NCBI GenBank assembly: GCA_014075255.1
Contig: CP046178.1
Coordinates: 196,001 to 260,000, forward strand
Direction of reading: 5' to 3'
DNA: 64,000 nucleotides
Origin: Gammaproteobacteria bacterium
Lineage (GTDB): Bacteria; Pseudomonadota; Gammaproteobacteria; UBA4575
Under the pieces are notes generated by a model. It was not told the origin of the DNA and made no database searches. It was given only the letters and a program-made list of their open reading frames with translations. The position numbers and the translations under genes were made by a program. Each line of letters starts with the position of its first letter. Positions within the stretch are counted from its first letter, which is position 1. Shown here piece after piece: positions 8,470 to 17,659 of this stretch.

Positions 8470-9711
8470 CTAATGACTTGCTGCGGTGGCGCCAGCTTCG
8501 TTTGATAACTTAAAGGTTTTAAAACGTTCTAGTTGAAATGGTTGAATCATTTCTACAGTTTTTTCTTGTGCGATCGTTTCTGCCATGCATTTTCCAGAAA
8601 TTGGCGTCGCTTTGAATCCCCAAGTACCCCAACCAGCATCCAGCCAATAATTTTTCACTGGGCTTTCACCCATTACAGGGCTGTAGTCTGGCGTCATGTC
8701 GGTAATGCCTGCCCATTGGCGCAATAACTTTAACTCTGCAAAAAATGGGAATAACTCTAGCGTATGTGCAATAAGACTTTCTTTAAGATCAAGCGTGGAT
8801 CGAGTGGAGTACAATTCATAAGGATCAGAACCACCACCAATAACAATTTCACCGCGAGCCGTTTGAGAAACATAAGCATGCAATCCTGCTGAGCTTACTA
8901 ATGGATCAAGAAATGGTTTAACAGGTTGCGTGACCATGGCTTGTAAAGGATAGCTGCGTATCGGTAATTGAATACCTGCCATTTTTGCAACTACAGAGCT
9001 CATACCTGCAACCGCTTGAATCGCATGATTGCATTGTATGGTGCCACGATCTGTTTCGATAGCAGTTACTTTTCCGGAATTTATTACTACATCGGTCACT
9101 TCGGTACGCTGATGAATTTCAACTCCCATTTGTGATGCACGCATAGCATAACCCCAAGCGACTGAGTCATGTCTTGCGGTACCACCATCACGATGCCATA
9201 ACCCAGCTTGTATCGGGAAGCGTGCATTTTTATCCATATTTAGGGTGGGTACAATTTCTTGAATTTGTTTACGGTCCACCATTTCTGAACGAACACCCAT
9301 GTGTTTGTTTACTTCAGCACGCAATGTAAAAGTACGCACACTTGCATCAGAGTGCGCAAGTGTTAGCTGCCCGCGTTGCGAATACATTTGGTTGTATCCC
9401 AACTCATTCGCTAAATTTTTAAACAGTTCGACAGAGGCTTTATAAAAGGTTACTGCTTCGGGAGAGATATAATTTGAACGTACAACTGCAGTGTTACGTG
9501 CTGTATTTCCTCCACCAATATAGCCTTTGTCTAGCACTGCAACATTAGTGATGCCGTGATAGCGAGCTAAGTGATATGCAGTAGATAAGCCATGGCCGCC
9601 AGCACCGATAATTACGACATCGTATGATTTTTTTAAATCCTTGGGTGCAGGAATATCACGACGAGCAGGATATTTAGATGAGAAGCCGTATTTTAATAAT
9701 CCTAATGGCAT
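8470..9711 (-). CDS. mgdA: N-methylglutamate dehydrogenase subunit A (sarcosine oxidase beta-like flavoprotein)
   Basis: The 413-residue protein is a FAD-dependent oxidase of the DAO/SoxB family. The dinucleotide-binding motif is VVIIGAGGHGLSTAYHLARY at about residues 31-50, followed by the GNTARNTAVVRSNY stretch typical of SoxB. The C-terminal flavin region includes WAGITDMTPDYSPVMGESPV and LDAGWGTWGFKATPISGKCM. It carries the amine-oxidising site. It is the first gene of mgdABCD, and mgdB follows immediately. The upstream spacer (9712 onward) must hold the operon promoter, but I could not point to a convincing one. Confidence 0.93.
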   Translation of the reverse strand: MPLGLLKYGFSSKYPARRDIPAPKDLKKSYDVVIIGAGGHGLSTAYHLARYHGITNVAVLDKGYIGGGNTARNTAVVRSNYISPEAVTFYKASVELFKNLANELGYNQMYSQRGQLTLAHSDASVRTFTLRAEVNKHMGVRSEMVDRKQIQEIVPTLNMDKNARFPIQAGLWHRDGGTARHDSVAWGYAMRASQMGVEIHQRTEVTDVVINSGKVTAIETDRGTIQCNHAIQAVAGMSSVVAKMAGIQLPIRSYPLQAMVTQPVKPFLDPLVSSAGLHAYVSQTARGEIVIGGGSDPYELYSTRSTLDLKESLIAHTLELFPFFAELKLLRQWAGITDMTPDYSPVMGESPVKNYWLDAGWGTWGFKATPISGKCMAETIAQEKTVEMIQPFQLERFKTFKLSNEAGATAASH

Positions 9712-10250
9712 GAGTAATCTCTAATTTAGCAACTTATATCTATGTTAAAGCAAGTTAATAATTATATTTAAATATTAAGCTATTATTGTGTAAATTTTGT
9801 AATACTTTTATGCTCGTTAAGATTGCAAAATTGATGTATGTCCTGCAATTTAGCACTCTTTTTAAATAATATTATTTCTTACGTAATGCATAAAAACGTG
9901 CAAGGTATTGACGGCAACATGGTGCTTTAAATTATTTGCAAACAGTTGATAGTTAAAGAAATAATTATACAGATGATTGGTTGTGCTGAGTGTATGGTCA
10001 ATTGCTCGAAAGATGTACTCCCTATGGAGTAACGAAATAACTTACTTAGTTAATGATTTAATTCCACGCACCTGAGATTGAGTTTTTGGGATTATTAGTA
10101 ACAACAATATGAGTAAGATGAAGAAAGCGAGGTAGTGCCTCAAGCGATGGGATTTGTGTCGTAATTGGTGTTGAATAGTTTGCTTGTACGTTAGACTGCT
10201 TTTAAATAAAAGCCCTGCAAAGCAGGGCCTTTATTTAACATCAAATATGA
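9712..10250. other. spacer upstream of the mgd operon, no gene seen
   Basis: This AT-rich stretch lies between the divergent mgdA start and the small ORF at 10251-10373. I found no reading frame worth calling: the longest candidates are about 19 codons and lack convincing ribosome sites. A short hairpin (TACTCC-CTAT-GGAGTA) lies at 10016-10031. The mgd promoter should be in the left part, and the right end holds the terminator at 10204-10236. Confidence 0.6.
10204..10236. terminator. bidirectional-looking rho-independent terminator
   Basis: A perfect GCCCTGC-AAA-GCAGGGC stem (10212-10228) is flanked by AAATAAA on the left and TTTATTT on the right. It can therefore terminate transcripts from either side. 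It lies 15 bases past the stop of the 40-residue minus-strand gene, which supports that gene being a real transcription unit. Confidence 0.85.
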
Positions 10251-10373
10251 TTATCGATGTTGTTTAGACTCTCCATGGTGAAAGTTATCAGCCTGATAAA
10301 AGTGCCAATACATATATAATGCAATAGCACCCACCGTTCCTAAGAAAATTAGCAATGTATAAAAGTCTGCCAT
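10251..10373 (-). CDS. 40-residue single-pass membrane protein
   Basis: A short frame encodes 40 residues beginning MADFYTLLIFLGTVGAIALY. A hydrophobic helix (about residues 4-23) is followed by a short polar, His-rich tail (WHFYQADNFHHGES). The second of two in-frame ATGs (10373; the other is 10379) has GGAGG at ideal distance. A strong terminator lies just downstream, so it looks like a monocistronic gene. I do not recognise the family. The size and layout recall small accessory subunits of membrane complexes, but no partner is adjacent. Its promoter-proximal region carries a perfect inverted repeat at 10401-10419. Confidence 0.7.
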   Translation of the reverse strand: MADFYTLLIFLGTVGAIALYMYWHFYQADNFHHGESKQHR

Positions 10374-10400
10374 TTTCATCTCCTCCAGTTCCAACGAATT

Positions 10401-10419
10401 TTTTCCTATTTTAGGAAAA
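10401..10419. repeat. perfect inverted repeat before the small membrane protein gene
   Basis: TTTTCCTA-TTT-TAGGAAAA, eight-base arms with a three-base centre, lies about 28 bases upstream of the ATG at 10373. It could be an operator or a hairpin in the leader. There is no GC-rich stem, so it is unlikely to be a terminator. Confidence 0.55.
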
Positions 10420-10586
10420 GTATAGGTTTTAGCTTATGCCAAAACCACGCAGACTATAGGGTATATAATCTGTAAATGTCAATATTTGATGGGTGGGGTA
10501 TTACCTAAAAACTGCTGCATATAGTCATAATCCTGTTTAAATATACGATTCGATCACAGATTCGATCGATATTTCCTTGTTTTTAC

Positions 10587-10613
10587 TAAACTTTTAAGTG
10601 TTTTAGCCGAAAT
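10587..10613 (+). promoter_or_regulatory. sigma-28 (FliA)-type promoter for the first RTX gene
   Basis: TAAA at 10587-10590, a 15-base spacer and GCCGAAAT at 10606-10613. The consensus is TAAA-N15-GCCGATAA, so spacing is exact and six of eight -10 bases match. It ends 54 bases before the ATG at 10668. Confidence 0.65.
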
Positions 10614-10667
10614 CTTAATGCGGATAAATACGTATTTTGAACTTTGGATCTACAAGGAAGTTTAGCC

Positions 10668-13600
10668 ATGGCGGTATTTGATAAGTTTAAGCAATGGGTC
10701 GAAAAAACATTTGAGACGACTCAATCTAGTAACGAACAAGTATTAGATGAGCAATATCAAGAGCAGATTGATGTTGAAACCCCGCGTGAAGAGTTGTTTA
10801 AACAAAACATTCTTATGGGTGATACGGGTCGCTCTGAAATTATAGGTGAAGAAACCGCTTCTGAGAATATTGCCACTTCTGCAGATGAGTTTGTTCCTGC
10901 TAGAAATATAGAGCAAGAACAAGGTGCATCATCTGAACAAAATCAGAATGAAATAAATATTCCTGACTTTTTAAAGGCAGATAATGATTCTGATTTAAAT
11001 ACTGCTAACGCAGCTCAACCTTTTTCTAATGATCAAGATTTATCATCTGTTAGTGGTCTTGACGCTACTCAATTTAATTCAACTCCAGTACCAAATGATT
11101 TTGTTAGTTCATCTTCTGTAGGAACAGGTTCTAATTTCCCCGGTGACTCTGGTAACAATATAATTCCAGACCCTGTTCCAATATCTGATCTAAGTCCTGT
11201 TTATGATTCAGACACCACTGCGAACAGTGTGAATGAAAGTGCCAGTGCCGGCACCAGTGTTGGGGTGACCGCGTTTGCGGATGATCCGGACAGTGCCGAC
11301 ACCGTGAGTTACAGTTTAAGTAGCAATCCTGGTAATGCGTTTGCGATCAACACCAGCACCGGTGAAGTCACGGTCGCCAATCCTGGTGCACTCGACTTTG
11401 AAACCAATGCGACGATGCAAATCCAAGTGACCGCCACCAGTAGTGATGGCAGTTCCAGTAATGCGACGTTCGACATCAGCATTGGTGATGATGTAGACGA
11501 GTTCGACATCAGTGCGGTAACCGACAGTGACACCACTGCGAACAGTGTGAATGAAAGTGCCAGTGCCGGCACCAGTGTTGGGGTGACCGCGTTTGCGGAT
11601 GATCCGGACAGTGCCGACACCGTGAGTTACAGTTTAAGTAGCAATCCTGGTAATGCGTTTGCGATCAACACCAGCACCGGTGAAGTCACGGTCGCCAATC
11701 CTGGTGCACTCGACTTTGAAACCAATGCGACGATGCAAATCCAAGTGACCGCCACCAGTAGTGATGGCAGTTCCAGTAATGCGACGTTCGACATCAGCAT
11801 TGGTGATGATGTAGACGAGTTCGACATCAGTGCGGTAACCGACAGTGACACCACTGCGAACAGTGTGAATGAAAGTGCCAGTGCCGGCACCAGTGTTGGG
11901 GTGACCGCGTTTGCGGATGATCCGGACAGTGCCGACACCGTGAGTTACAGTTTAAGTAGCAATCCTGGTAATGCGTTTGCGATCAACACCAGCACCGGTG
12001 AAGTCACGGTCGCCAATCCTGGTGCACTCGACTTTGAAACCAATGCGACGATGCAAATCCAAGTGACCGCCACCAGTAGTGATGGCAGTTCCAGTAATGC
12101 GACGTTCGACATCAGCATTGGTGATGATGTAGACGAGTTCGACATCAGTGCGGTAACCGACAGTGACACCACTGCGAACAGTGTGAATGAAAGTGCCAGT
12201 GCCGGCACCAGTGTTGGGGTGACCGCGTTTGCGGATGATCCGGACAGTGCCGACACCGTGAGTTACAGTTTAAGTAGCAATCCTGGTAATGCGTTTGCGA
12301 TCAACACCAGCACCGGTGAAGTCACGGTCGCCAATCCTGGTGCACTCGACTTTGAAACCAATGCGACGATGCAAATCCAAGTGACCGCCACCAGTAGTGA
12401 TGGCAGTTCCAGTAATGCGACGTTCGACATCAGCATTGGTGATGATGTAGACGAGTTCGACATCAGTGCGGTAACCGACAGTGACACCACTGCGAACAGT
12501 GTGAATGAAAGTGCCAGTGCCGGCACCAGTGTTGGGGTGACCGCGTTTGCGGATGATCCGGACAGTGCCGACACCGTGAGTTACAGTTTAAGTAGCAATC
12601 CTGGTAATGCGTTTGCGATCAACACCAGCACCGGTGAAGTCACGGTCGCCAATCCTGGTGCACTCGACTTTGAAACCAATGCGACGATGCAAATCCAAGT
12701 GACCGCCACCAGTAGTGATGGCAGTTCCAGTAATGCGACGTTCGACATTGCAATTGAAGATATTAATGAAGGTGTAGTTGTTACTACAAATAATGTCAAT
12801 GGTAATGAGGACAGTGCTATAGCACTAAATATACAATTATCAAGTGTAGAACAAGGTTCTGCAGTTGCTATTACCATTAGTGGTGTTCCAACTGGTTCAG
12901 TGCTATCAGCAGGTGTAGATAATAATGATGGGACTTGGACTTTAGATCAAACAGAATTATCAGGGCTAACGTTAACGCCTCCTGAAAATAGTGATACAGA
13001 CTTTTCATTAGCTGTGCAGACTACTGTAACGGAAGATGGCGTTACTCTGACATATAATAATACCTTTAATGTAAACGTAGACGCAGTCGCAGATGCACCT
13101 ATGTTAGTGGGTCCGAATACGATCACACATTTGCAAAATCCTGCCACTAATTTTGAAGGTGGTTTAGGTAATGTAGATGTTTTAGGTACAGTAAATAATC
13201 CTAATTCATTCCAAGGACAAAACCCAACAGAAGGTGCCTCAATAGCACAGCTATTAGCTAGTGGTGCGACCGATGCACAAGTAGAGGCAGAACTAGGTTT
13301 AGCAGCAGGCTCTTTGGATGTATTGTCTCCAGGTAATGCTACGGATGGATCTTCTATGCAAACAGCAATAGCTGTGCAAGAAGGTGATGTAATTACATTT
13401 GATTGGAATTTTTACAATGCAGAGAATGCTGGTGATATTGGTAATGGTTTTAACGATTTCGCAATTGTAAATATAAATGGTACTCCTCAAGGATTATCTC
13501 AATCTTCTAATATTGGAAATCCAGGTGCTACGGGATGGCAAACATTTACCTTTACTGCAACAGAAGATGGTGTGCTAGATCTTGGTTTTGCCGTAATGAA

Positions 13601-14501
13601 TACAAGAGATCAGGCGGTCGACTCAAGTTTGTTGGTAGATAATCTTGAAATTAATGGCAGCACTGTAGACACACGCCCAGTGGATTTAAATCTAGCAATC
13701 GCATTGGTAGATAATGATGGCTCAGAATCTATCGAAATAGAAATATCTGGCGTGCCGGCTGATGCAAGTCTAAGTGCGGGTACCAACTTAGGTAGTGGTG
13801 TTTGGTCAGTAGATCAAAATGATGTAGATGGTTTACAGCTTGTGCCTTCGGCAACAACCTCTGGAACGGTTTCACTAACAGTGAGTGCTACGTCCACAGA
13901 AGCGAATGGTGGTGATACTGCAACAGTAACACAAAATGTAGATGTGGTATTTGAAACATTAGATGGGCCTATGTTCGGAACGTTAGGTAATGACAACATC
14001 ACGGGTACCGCAAATGATGATGTAATTGTTGCGCGCGATGGCAATGATGTTATTGCGGGTGGTGATGGTGATGATTTAATTGTTGGTGGTGCAGGAAATG
14101 ATATTTTAAATGGTGATGCAGGCAATGATCAAATTTATGGTGGTGATGGGAACGATTCTCTCAATGGCGGTGATGGAAACGATATCTTAATAGGTGGCGC
14201 AGGAAATGATGCTGCAGTGGGTGGTGCAGGTGATGATGTGTATGTGTTTGAAGCATTAGGTGATACAGATTCATTTAGTGGTGGCAATGGTGGTGGTTGG
14301 ACCGATGTTGTAAGTCTAGATGTAGATATCTCGTCCTTACCAAATCCTGCTGATCCATGGACGGTTACAGTAGGTGGTAATGAGGTTAGTTATGATGTCG
14401 CGCTTGGATATTTGGATTTAGGAACTGATGCCGCGGGATCTATTACTTTTGATGATGGCAGCACATTGAACTTCGATGGTGTTGAAGGTATTGAATGGTA
14501 A
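10668..14501 (+). CDS. large RTX/cadherin-repeat type I secretion substrate
   Basis: The protein has about 1277 residues from the ATG at 10668, which has AAGGAAG upstream; a TTG at 10644 is less likely. It has no signal peptide, as expected for a type I substrate. Order of parts: N-terminal 180 residues acidic and disordered, with a motif EELFKQNILMG at 41-51 shared with the next gene; residues about 182-694, five cadherin-like units of 106 residues encoded by identical DNA; two further Ig-like segments; a choice-of-anchor-like domain (about 820-1000); RTX calcium-binding repeats such as GGDGDDLIVGGAGND (about 1100-1195); and a C-terminal secretion region ending in FDGVEGIEW. It is most likely a secreted or surface adhesin exported by the ABC/HlyD genes at 17773-23083. 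Confidence 0.9.
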   Translation: MAVFDKFKQWVEKTFETTQSSNEQVLDEQYQEQIDVETPREELFKQNILMGDTGRSEIIGEETASENIATSADEFVPARNIEQEQGASSEQNQNEINIPDFLKADNDSDLNTANAAQPFSNDQDLSSVSGLDATQFNSTPVPNDFVSSSSVGTGSNFPGDSGNNIIPDPVPISDLSPVYDSDTTANSVNESASAGTSVGVTAFADDPDSADTVSYSLSSNPGNAFAINTSTGEVTVANPGALDFETNATMQIQVTATSSDGSSSNATFDISIGDDVDEFDISAVTDSDTTANSVNESASAGTSVGVTAFADDPDSADTVSYSLSSNPGNAFAINTSTGEVTVANPGALDFETNATMQIQVTATSSDGSSSNATFDISIGDDVDEFDISAVTDSDTTANSVNESASAGTSVGVTAFADDPDSADTVSYSLSSNPGNAFAINTSTGEVTVANPGALDFETNATMQIQVTATSSDGSSSNATFDISIGDDVDEFDISAVTDSDTTANSVNESASAGTSVGVTAFADDPDSADTVSYSLSSNPGNAFAINTSTGEVTVANPGALDFETNATMQIQVTATSSDGSSSNATFDISIGDDVDEFDISAVTDSDTTANSVNESASAGTSVGVTAFADDPDSADTVSYSLSSNPGNAFAINTSTGEVTVANPGALDFETNATMQIQVTATSSDGSSSNATFDIAIEDINEGVVVTTNNVNGNEDSAIALNIQLSSVEQGSAVAITISGVPTGSVLSAGVDNNDGTWTLDQTELSGLTLTPPENSDTDFSLAVQTTVTEDGVTLTYNNTFNVNVDAVADAPMLVGPNTITHLQNPATNFEGGLGNVDVLGTVNNPNSFQGQNPTEGASIAQLLASGATDAQVEAELGLAAGSLDVLSPGNATDGSSMQTAIAVQEGDVITFDWNFYNAENAGDIGNGFNDFAIVNINGTPQGLSQSSNIGNPGATGWQTFTFTATEDGVLDLGFAVMNTRDQAVDSSLLVDNLEINGSTVDTRPVDLNLAIALVDNDGSESIEIEISGVPADASLSAGTNLGSGVWSVDQNDVDGLQLVPSATTSGTVSLTVSATSTEANGGDTATVTQNVDVVFETLDGPMFGTLGNDNITGTANDDVIVARDGNDVIAGGDGDDLIVGGAGNDILNGDAGNDQIYGGDGNDSLNGGDGNDILIGGAGNDAAVGGAGDDVYVFEALGDTDSFSGGNGGGWTDVVSLDVDISSLPNPADPWTVTVGGNEVSYDVALGYLDLGTDAAGSITFDDGSTLNFDGVEGIEW
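11211..12748 (+). repeat. tandem 318-bp cadherin-type repeats, nearly five copies, apparently identical
   Basis: The unit is 318 bases (106 codons) and recurs at exact 318-base intervals (for example the ATGCAAATCC motif recurs in register). By eye the copies are identical, including third codon positions. The last copy loses identity at 12748. The unit is clearly richer in G and C and uses different codons (ACC, GCC, GTG, AAC) from the AT-rich sequence on both sides of the same gene. Confidence 0.92.
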
Positions 14502-14591
14502 TTGATTGCGTAAATTTTATTAATACAATTATTAAATGAGACGAGGGTCACATATCGATCAAAAATTTACGTTAATCAGCTGATATAGCGC

Positions 14592-14618
14592 TAAAGATAG
14601 TATCAAAGTAGCCGTTAC
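14592..14618 (+). promoter_or_regulatory. sigma-28-type promoter for the second RTX gene
   Basis: TAAA at 14592-14595, 15-base spacer, GCCGTTAC at 14611-14618. The same GCCGTTAC -10 box, with the same spacing, precedes motAB (27643-27669). It ends 47 bases before the ATG at 14666. Confidence 0.65.
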
Positions 14619-14665
14619 CGTACTTGCATAAATGTAAATAAAAAATTTGAGCAAGGAATGCGATA

Positions 14666-16642
14666 ATGGCAAGTGGTGATAAGGATGTTGATGTAAAAAA
14701 GGTCGTCTTGAGTGATGAGCAATTTGATGGTTCTTCAAATAAGAACCAAATTCCTGATGCGGGTGATCAATCTTCAAACTTTCCCCAAGAGGAATTTTTT
14801 AAACAAAATATTCAAATGGGTGAGGCAGGCTTGTCTATTGGGGATGAAGCCTTACAGCAAGCTGGATCTCAGGATACAGGCAATTCCAATTCTTCAATAA
14901 ATTCTGAAACATTAAATCAGCCGCATGAGACTGATTCTCAATCTGCTCAAGAATTATCATCAGATAGCGTATCAAAAAGTTCAAACTCTTCTTCGAAGTC
15001 TGGCAGTAGTAAAAATAATTCTACCGATTCAAGTTCAGTTTTATTTTCTGAAGCGCAAAATACTGATCAAGATAATATTTCAGCTGATAGCAATATAAAT
15101 CAAACCACAAATTTTGTTAGTGGCGAAGAATCGGTTAATTTAGGCTCTTCAAATTCTCCCGGTGCAGAATCTAATGAAAATAGTAATGTAGACAGTGCAG
15201 CTAGTTCACCTGTTTTAAATGTTGAGCAGGCGGTGGGAGACGAAGATACTGCAATCTCTTTAGATATAAGTGCAGCACTAACAGATAACGATGGTTCAGA
15301 AAGTTTATTTATAGAAATAAAAGATATACCTGAAGGTGCAATACTTTCAGATGGTGTGAATAGTTTTAGTGCAAGTGCATCCGAAACAAGTGTGAATATA
15401 AGCGAATGGAATACAAATACGTTGACCATAATCCCTGCTAGTAACAGTGATTCAGACTTTGATTTAACGATCAGTGCTACTTCGACAGAAGAATCGAATA
15501 ACGATACTGCTACAGCAACTGCATCGTTAAATGTTGTTATTAATTCTGTAAATGATGCGCCGGAAGGAATTTCGTTAGATGGTACTAATGTAGCAGAGAA
15601 TAGTGATGGTGCAGTTATTGGTACTGTTTCTACAAGCGATGCCGATGTAAACGATTCTCATAGTTATAGTGTTAGTGATGACCGTTTTGAAGTTGTTAAT
15701 GATGGCGATGGAAACATGCAGCTTAAATTAAAAGATGGTCAAAGCTTTAATTATGAAAAAGATTCATCTGTAGACGTAACGGTGGTTTCAACAGATGAAG
15801 GTGGTTTGTCAGTTTCGCAAGAATTTACTATTAATATTGATGACGTAAATGATTTTAATCATATTATTGGAACAGATAACAATGATCTTCTACGTGGTAC
15901 TGCAGGTGACGATAAAATTGAAGCTTTAGATGGAAATGATCGCGTTTATGCTGGTGATGGGCATGACGCAGTTTACGGCGGTGCAGGCAATGATGTTTTA
16001 TCTGGGCAAGGCGGTAATGATGAAGTATATGGTGGTGCAGGTAATGATTATATATACGGTGGTGATGGTGAAAATGTATTAGATGGTGGTGATGGTGCGG
16101 ATCGGATTTATGCGCATCAAGGTGGAACAGATGAAATACATGGAGGTGAAGGCAATGATTATATCTATATCGATGGTAATGACAGCGTCGATGGTGGTGC
16201 TGGGACAGATCGCGTTTATACATATGGCGAAGAAGATGTATCCCTCAACATGGGGGACGCGAACGTAGAACAAGTGTTTGCACAAACCGATGCCGATCAT
16301 GACATTGATGCGAGCAGTGCTGAAGCGGGTGTACAAGTAATTGCGCGTGGTGGTGACGACAATATTGTAGGTTCAGACCATAATGATGACATACGTGGTG
16401 GTGATGGAAACAATACTTTAGACGGTGGCGACGGTGATGATCGGATTTACGGTCACACGGGTGGAACAGATGAAATACATGGAGGTGAAGGCAATGATTA
16501 TATCTATATCGATGGTAATGACAGCGTCGATGGTGGTGATGGTACGGATCGTGTGTATACGTACGGCGAAGATGATATCTCCTTAAACATGGGCGACGCG
16601 AATGTTGAAAAGTGTTTATGCACAAACCGATGCCGATCATGA
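14666..16642 (+). CDS. RTX/cadherin type I secretion substrate, N-terminal part of a frameshifted gene
   Basis: 658 residues are encoded before an early stop. Residues 1-180 are acidic and Ser/Asn-rich, with EEFFKQNIQMG at 42-52, the same motif at the same position as in the preceding RTX protein. Ig-like (about 185-300) and cadherin-like (about 300-395) domains follow, then RTX repeats (GGAGNDYIYGGDGEN and similar) from about 399. The last 13 residues (KCLCTNRCRS and neighbours) are out of register with the repeats because of an extra A in the run at 16608-16611; the parallel copy at 16948-16950 has three A's. Removing one A joins this frame to 16602-17573 and restores a protein of about 968 residues. 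As written, the product would lack its C-terminal secretion signal. Confidence 0.85.
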   Translation: MASGDKDVDVKKVVLSDEQFDGSSNKNQIPDAGDQSSNFPQEEFFKQNIQMGEAGLSIGDEALQQAGSQDTGNSNSSINSETLNQPHETDSQSAQELSSDSVSKSSNSSSKSGSSKNNSTDSSSVLFSEAQNTDQDNISADSNINQTTNFVSGEESVNLGSSNSPGAESNENSNVDSAASSPVLNVEQAVGDEDTAISLDISAALTDNDGSESLFIEIKDIPEGAILSDGVNSFSASASETSVNISEWNTNTLTIIPASNSDSDFDLTISATSTEESNNDTATATASLNVVINSVNDAPEGISLDGTNVAENSDGAVIGTVSTSDADVNDSHSYSVSDDRFEVVNDGDGNMQLKLKDGQSFNYEKDSSVDVTVVSTDEGGLSVSQEFTINIDDVNDFNHIIGTDNNDLLRGTAGDDKIEALDGNDRVYAGDGHDAVYGGAGNDVLSGQGGNDEVYGGAGNDYIYGGDGENVLDGGDGADRIYAHQGGTDEIHGGEGNDYIYIDGNDSVDGGAGTDRVYTYGEEDVSLNMGDANVEQVFAQTDADHDIDASSAEAGVQVIARGGDDNIVGSDHNDDIRGGDGNNTLDGGDGDDRIYGHTGGTDEIHGGEGNDYIYIDGNDSVDGGDGTDRVYTYGEDDISLNMGDANVEKCLCTNRCRS

Positions 16643-16990
16643 TATTGATGCGAGCAGTGCTGAAGCGGGTGTACAAGTAATTGCGCGTGGTGGTGACGAT
16701 AATATTGTAGGTTCAGACCATAATGATGACATACGTGGTGGTGATGGAAACAATACTTTAGACGGTGGCGATGGTGCGGATCGGATTTATGCACATAAGG
16801 GTGGTACCGACGACATCAGTGGTGGTGCAGGTAACGATTATATTTACATTGATGGAGGTGACAAAGTAGATGGTGGTGATGGTACGGATCGTGTGTATAC
16901 GTATGGCGAAGATGATATCTCCTTAAACATGGGCGACGCGAATGTTGAAAGTGTTTATGCACAAACGGATGCTGATCATGATATTGACGC
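16084..16990 (+). repeat. 339-bp near-identical repeats inside the second RTX gene
   Basis: Marker sequences recur at a fixed period: GATCGGATT at 16100, 16439 and 16779, and GGCGAA at 16226, 16565 and 16905. The first interval is 339 bases (113 codons) and the second is 340, which independently locates the one-base insertion between the second and third units. Confidence 0.85.
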
Positions 16991-17573
16991 GAGCAGTTCT
17001 GATGATGCTGTTGTTGTTCGCACAAAAGATGGAGACGATGAAATTACAGGTAGTGATTACAATGATAATCTAGGTGGTGGAGCAGGGAATGATGTCATTG
17101 AAGGTGGTGCAGGAAATGATTACGTGTATGGACAAGATGGTAATGATTCCATCAGTGGTGGTGATGGTGATGACCGAATGTATGGCGGCAGTGGCGATGA
17201 TAATCTTAGTGGCGGTGATGGTAATGACCGCATGTATGGTGAAAGTGGTGACGATACATTAGTAATTGGCGAAGGCAACGATATTGCCTATGGTGGTGAT
17301 GGTAGTGATTTATTTATATTAGACACACTTGATGGAAATGATGTTGTTCACGGTGGTACAGGCGAAGGTTGGTCTGATATTTTGCAAATTGATGTGGCAC
17401 CTGGTGATACCGGTGATAGCGATAACCCGTGGAGTATAGAAGTTAATGGGGAAAGTGTAGAATTTAGTATTGCGGATGGAGGTATTGATATGGGTACCGA
17501 TGCGTCCGGCGTAATTTCTTTTGCAGATGGAACAGAGGTTGCTTTTGATGGAGTTGAGTCTATTCAATGGTAG
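16602..17573 (+). pseudogene. C-terminal part of the frameshifted RTX gene
   Basis: This frame carries on the RTX repeats of the gene starting at 14666. From about 16612 it reads SVYAQTDADHDIDASS in register with the earlier repeat units. It contains many GGxGNDx units and ends in a secretion region (NPWSIEVNGESVEFSIADGG to VAFDGVESIQW) that aligns well with the C-terminus of the first RTX protein. No ribosome site precedes the nominal ATG at 16602, so it is not an independent gene. Either the extra A at 16608-16611 is a sequencing or assembly error in a repeat, or the strain carries a broken or phase-variable allele. Confidence 0.8.
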
Positions 17574-17659
17574 TTAATTTACTCTGCTATGCCAGTCAAC
17601 GCCCTTTGTCTCTAAAAAAGTTGGTTTTATCCAGTATAAGCAAGCAAGTTTCTGATTTC

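Larger units (their letters stand above)
10374..10643. other. spacer between the small membrane protein gene and the first RTX gene
   Basis: This spacer contains the leader and inverted repeat of the minus-strand small gene on the left and the sigma-28-like promoter of the RTX gene on the right (10587-10613). A duplicated GATTCGATC-type motif sits near 10548-10568. No further reading frame is convincing. Confidence 0.6.

Noticed and set aside
9973-10032. A 19-codon frame with a CxxC pair (MIGCAECMVNCSKDVLPME)
   Set aside because: No ribosome site, very short, and its end overlaps a hairpin. It is probably chance.
11211-12748. CRISPR-like or satellite array
   Set aside because: The unit is a 318-base in-frame coding repeat without spacers; it encodes a protein domain.
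11309-12877. Repeated identical antisense frames of about 103 codons on the minus strand
   Set aside because: They are the reverse complement of the cadherin repeats, exist only because the sense repeat lacks certain codons, and have no ribosome sites.
16608-16620. Programmed ribosomal frameshift in the second RTX gene
   Set aside because: The frame would need a +1 shift at GAAAAGT, which is not a usual slippery site, and the parallel repeat simply has one A fewer. An insertion or error is simpler.
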